From Actinomycetes bacterium (GTDB lineage: Bacteria; Actinomycetota; Coriobacteriia; Coriobacteriales; JAEZXW01), in assembly GCA_023419515.1 (NCBI GenBank), contig JAEZXW010000041.1:1-8569 (forward strand): DNA of 8,569 nucleotides, read 5' to 3'. Positions 6,214 to 8,569 of the stretch are shown piece after piece (the first letter of the stretch is position 1; each line of letters begins with the position of its first letter). Below the pieces are notes generated by a model. The model did not search any database, had not been told where the DNA came from, and saw only the letters and a program-made list of their open reading frames with translations. The translations under genes were made by a program, and so were the position numbers.

Positions 6214-8569
6214 GTTGCCCCGCCTTTATCTGATAACCTCGGGCTGCCTCAACAAATGCCTTGGCAAGCGCTGGATATGAGGCAAAGTTAAAGTGAGCAT
6301 ACGTGCCGATAGTGTTGGCAGTCACATCTCCAGTGCTCCATGAGAACGCCCCCGAGGCCTTGGTCACCGCAAGCAAATCTCCCTCACCCTCAATCGAAGA
6401 ATGGTGAAACTCATGGGCGCAAATCTCGGTGCCTGCGGGCGCCAAAAATGTGTCTTGTGTAAAACGCGCGTGTACGTAACCAAAGCGACGCGCAAGCCGC
6501 TCGTTCATCTTTGCTCGCCCTGCAAAGACCCCGCACATCTCGTGCGACTGCCCATCAAGCGTCGAAAGCTCTTTGAGCAGATAGAGATAACCGCCACATT
6601 CGGCAAAAATTGGCATGCCGTCTATCGCAGCCTGAGCAATGGTCGTCCTCATCGCGTGATTACTAGCAAGCTCTGAGGCAAACACCTCGGGATATCCGCC
6701 ACCGAGATAAATACCCGCGGTTCTCTGAGGCAGATCACTGTCACGCAGTGGCGAAAAATAAGCGAGCACAGCGCCTGCTTCTTGGAGGGCTTGAAGTCCT
6801 GGTTCGTAGTAAAACGAGAATGCCTCGTCCTTGGCGATAGCAATGACAGGGCGATCCTGAGGAGTATCAACCATGCTAGGAGTATGATTTTTGCCCATAC
6901 GTTCTCGTGCCACCTTGAGGGTTGGCGCTTGGTTGGCACATGCAACAATCGCCTTGAGATCCAAGGTCTTTTGAGCATTTTGGACGAGCCGATCAAAAAC
7001 CGCTTCAACTTGCTCAATCTCAGCAGCTGGCACCAAGCCGAGCTGACGCGATGGCAGCACAACATTCTCGTCATAGGCAAGAAATCCAAGGCACGTAATG
7101 CCTGTATCTGCCTCAATCGCACGACGAATAAGCTCATAGTGGTGAGCCCCCGACACGTTCGTCACGATAACACCAGCGATGGTAAGACCAGGATAAAAGT
7201 CGGCATAACCTTTGACCAGTGCGCTTGCTGATCTTGCAAGACCTCGACCAGAAATAACGAGCACCACCGGAGTCTGCGTGCCAATTGCCAGCTCAGCGCT
7301 TGAGGCTCGCGAGGTTGAGCCGATACCATCAAAAAGCCCCATGACTCCTTCAATGAGCGACAAATCACCCTCGTCTGCGCGGTCGGCAAGTGTCTTGATT
7401 ACCGAACTTTCGCTCATCAAAAACGTATCAAGGTTATATGCCGCACGACCTGCGGCGCGCTCGTGATAGGCGCGATCGATGTAATCAGGACCAGTCTTAT
7501 ACGGCAGCACCGCAATGCCATGATCACGCAAGGCACAAAGTAGCGCGAGCGTAACCGTTGTCTTGCCCGATCCAGAAGCGGGTGCCGCAATCAGGAGGCG
7601 TGGTGCTCTGATTTGCTCTTGCACGACGATGGACTGACGGCGGTCAGTTGTTACGCTGTCTTGCTCATGACGCGCTCGCCAGCCTGACGCAAGCCCCATG
7701 CTCTGTGCCAGCGCATCCATGTCGAGCGACGCCTCGAGCGCATCGGCTAATCGGTCATACTGACGATCTTTGTAGGCGCGGTATGACTCACGCGGAAAAC
7801 GCGTCTCATCAAGGATCGTCTGAGGAGCTGCCCAGCTCAAAAATGCTCGGCAAAAATCATCGGACTCAAAGATACCGTGTACGTAGGTGCCGATGACGTT
7901 GAGGGGTGTTTCGTGATCGGCTGGCTCATCAGCTGCTGGATCGCTCGATTCGCTCCTCACGCACGCAGCGGTTAGCCACTCGTCGCGCACGAGATCACTG
8001 ATGCGGTGAACCTCGCGGCGTTCTTGGCTCGCCTGCTCCGCTTGATCCTCTCGCCCATCGAGTGCCTGAAGCTCAAATCCCTCAAGCACTGAGGTCTCTC
8101 CAAGATGGATCTCATAACCGATCAACTCAGCGCCATCAAACGGGGTCTGCGGCAAACAAATAACACCGTTCACCTGTATCGTTTTCTTGATGCTGCCGAG
8201 CGTTGTCTGCATCGGCAAGAGTCCCAAACCTGGCACGGTGGCACCCTGAACACCCTCAACACCTGCCTTATCAGCAATGCTCGTGCCGAGGATCTGGTAT
8301 CCCCCGCACACGCCCATCACAGACCCACCGCGCTGAGCAAAGCTTACGATTGCCTGCGCCATCCCTGAGGCGCGAAGAGCTTGCGTGTCGGCAATGGTGT
8401 CTTTGGAGCCGGGGATGATGATCACGTCGGGAGAACCAAGAGCATTCACCTCGCTCACAAAGCGCACATTCACGTCTGGATAGCGCTCGAGCGGTGCAAA
8501 GTCGGTGGCATTCGAGAGTCGTTCAAGGCGCACGACTACCACGTCAACCTTGGTGCTAACGGGAGGCCT
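6206..8569 (-). CDS. cobQ-cbiA: Cobyric acid synthase (C-terminal part) fused to complete cobyrinate a,c-diamide synthase; 5' end outside window
   Basis: The frame is open to the right edge: nine sense codons precede the in-frame GTG at 8542, and the visible start VDVVVVRLERLSNATDF is internal CobQ sequence, so this GTG is not the start. Counting from the edge, residues 1-298 are the glutaminase half of CobQ/CbiP, with PGSKDT, nucleophile C88 in VMGVCGGYQILG and H231 in GTYVHGIF. CobQ amidates side chains b, d, e and g. After a hydrophilic linker (about 299-321) comes a full CbiA of about 465 residues (family about 460): P-loop ASGSGKTT 331-338, GPDYID 360-365, EGVMGLFDG near 407-415, nucleophile C658 in FAECGGY, EFHHS 720-724 and H759 in GTYAHFNF. 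CbiA amidates the a and c acetates of cobyrinate, using ATP and glutamine. An acidic insertion lies at about 171-219. CbiA rather than the hydrogenobyrinate enzyme CobB is inferred from the likely anaerobic host. The stop overlaps cbiB by 8 bases. Confidence 0.93.
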   Translation of the reverse strand, partial: RPPVSTKVDVVVVRLERLSNATDFAPLERYPDVNVRFVSEVNALGSPDVIIIPGSKDTIADTQALRASGMAQAIVSFAQRGGSVMGVCGGYQILGTSIADKAGVEGVQGATVPGLGLLPMQTTLGSIKKTIQVNGVICLPQTPFDGAELIGYEIHLGETSVLEGFELQALDGREDQAEQASQERREVHRISDLVRDEWLTAACVRSESSDPAADEPADHETPLNVIGTYVHGIFESDDFCRAFLSWAAPQTILDETRFPRESYRAYKDRQYDRLADALEASLDMDALAQSMGLASGWRARHEQDSVTTDRRQSIVVQEQIRAPRLLIAAPASGSGKTTVTLALLCALRDHGIAVLPYKTGPDYIDRAYHERAAGRAAYNLDTFLMSESSVIKTLADRADEGDLSLIEGVMGLFDGIGSTSRASSAELAIGTQTPVVLVISGRGLARSASALVKGYADFYPGLTIAGVIVTNVSGAHHYELIRRAIEADTGITCLGFLAYDENVVLPSRQLGLVPAAEIEQVEAVFDRLVQNAQKTLDLKAIVACANQAPTLKVARERMGKNHTPSMVDTPQDRPVIAIAKDEAFSFYYEPGLQALQEAGAVLAYFSPLRDSDLPQRTAGIYLGGGYPEVFASELASNHAMRTTIAQAAIDGMPIFAECGGYLYLLKELSTLDGQSHEMCGVFAGRAKMNERLARRFGYVHARFTQDTFLAPAGTEICAHEFHHSSIEGEGDLLAVTKASGAFSWSTGDVTANTIGTYAHFNFASYPALAKAFVEAARGYQIKAGQHV

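Noticed and set aside
6649..7137. A 162-codon leftward open frame
   Set aside because: It is an alternative-frame shadow of the CbiA half of the fusion gene, whose own frame carries all expected motifs.
8540..8542. GTG as start codon of the cobalamin gene
   Set aside because: Nine in-frame sense codons extend to the edge and the sequence is internal CobQ, so the gene is simply cut by the window.

Overview
The window looks like core chromosome of a mid-GC member of the Coriobacteriia (Actinomycetota). I base this on the protein flavour and on the block rpmB / asp23-fakA-recG-rsmD, an arrangement shared by Gram-positive bacteria, lying next to a cobalamin cluster. Base composition is near 50 % GC by eye, low for the class. 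An Eggerthella-related, Cryptobacterium-like genome would fit, but this is inference. No mobile element, tRNA, rRNA or CRISPR was seen.

Layout. Positions 1-4591 hold a leftward operon. Read in transcription order it is an Asp23/Gls24 protein (4591-4244), the fatty-acid kinase FakA (4147-2462), the helicase RecG (2434-263) and the start of the 16S rRNA methyltransferase RsmD (258 to the window edge). A perfect TATAAT box lies just upstream of the Asp23 gene. The 96-base gap between asp23 and fakA carries two consecutive hairpins. The recG start is close behind the fakA stop, and the rsmD ribosome-binding site lies inside the last codons of recG.

Positions 4592-4815 form a divergent promoter region. 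It contains a 10-base direct repeat spaced by 50 bases, a candidate extended -10 promoter for rpmB and a bulged hairpin in the rpmB leader. rpmB (4816-5007, rightward) encodes a zinc-type L28 and is followed by a strong intrinsic terminator (5053-5080). Positions 5081-5193 show no recognisable feature.

Positions 5194-8569 carry the 3' end of a leftward adenosylcobalamin operon. A large open frame runs in from the right edge and joins the glutaminase end of cobyric acid synthase (CobQ/CbiP) to a complete cobyrinate a,c-diamide synthase (CbiA). cbiB follows with an 8-base overlap. If the missing upstream part is a normal CobQ synthetase domain, this one polypeptide would perform all six amidations of the corrin side chains, and CbiB would then attach the aminopropanol arm to its product.

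The most interesting item is the CobQ-CbiA fusion, which also has an unusual acidic insertion in its CobQ half. Next come the unexplained hairpins in the asp23-fakA gap and the rpmB leader. Nothing here suggests a wholly new system.
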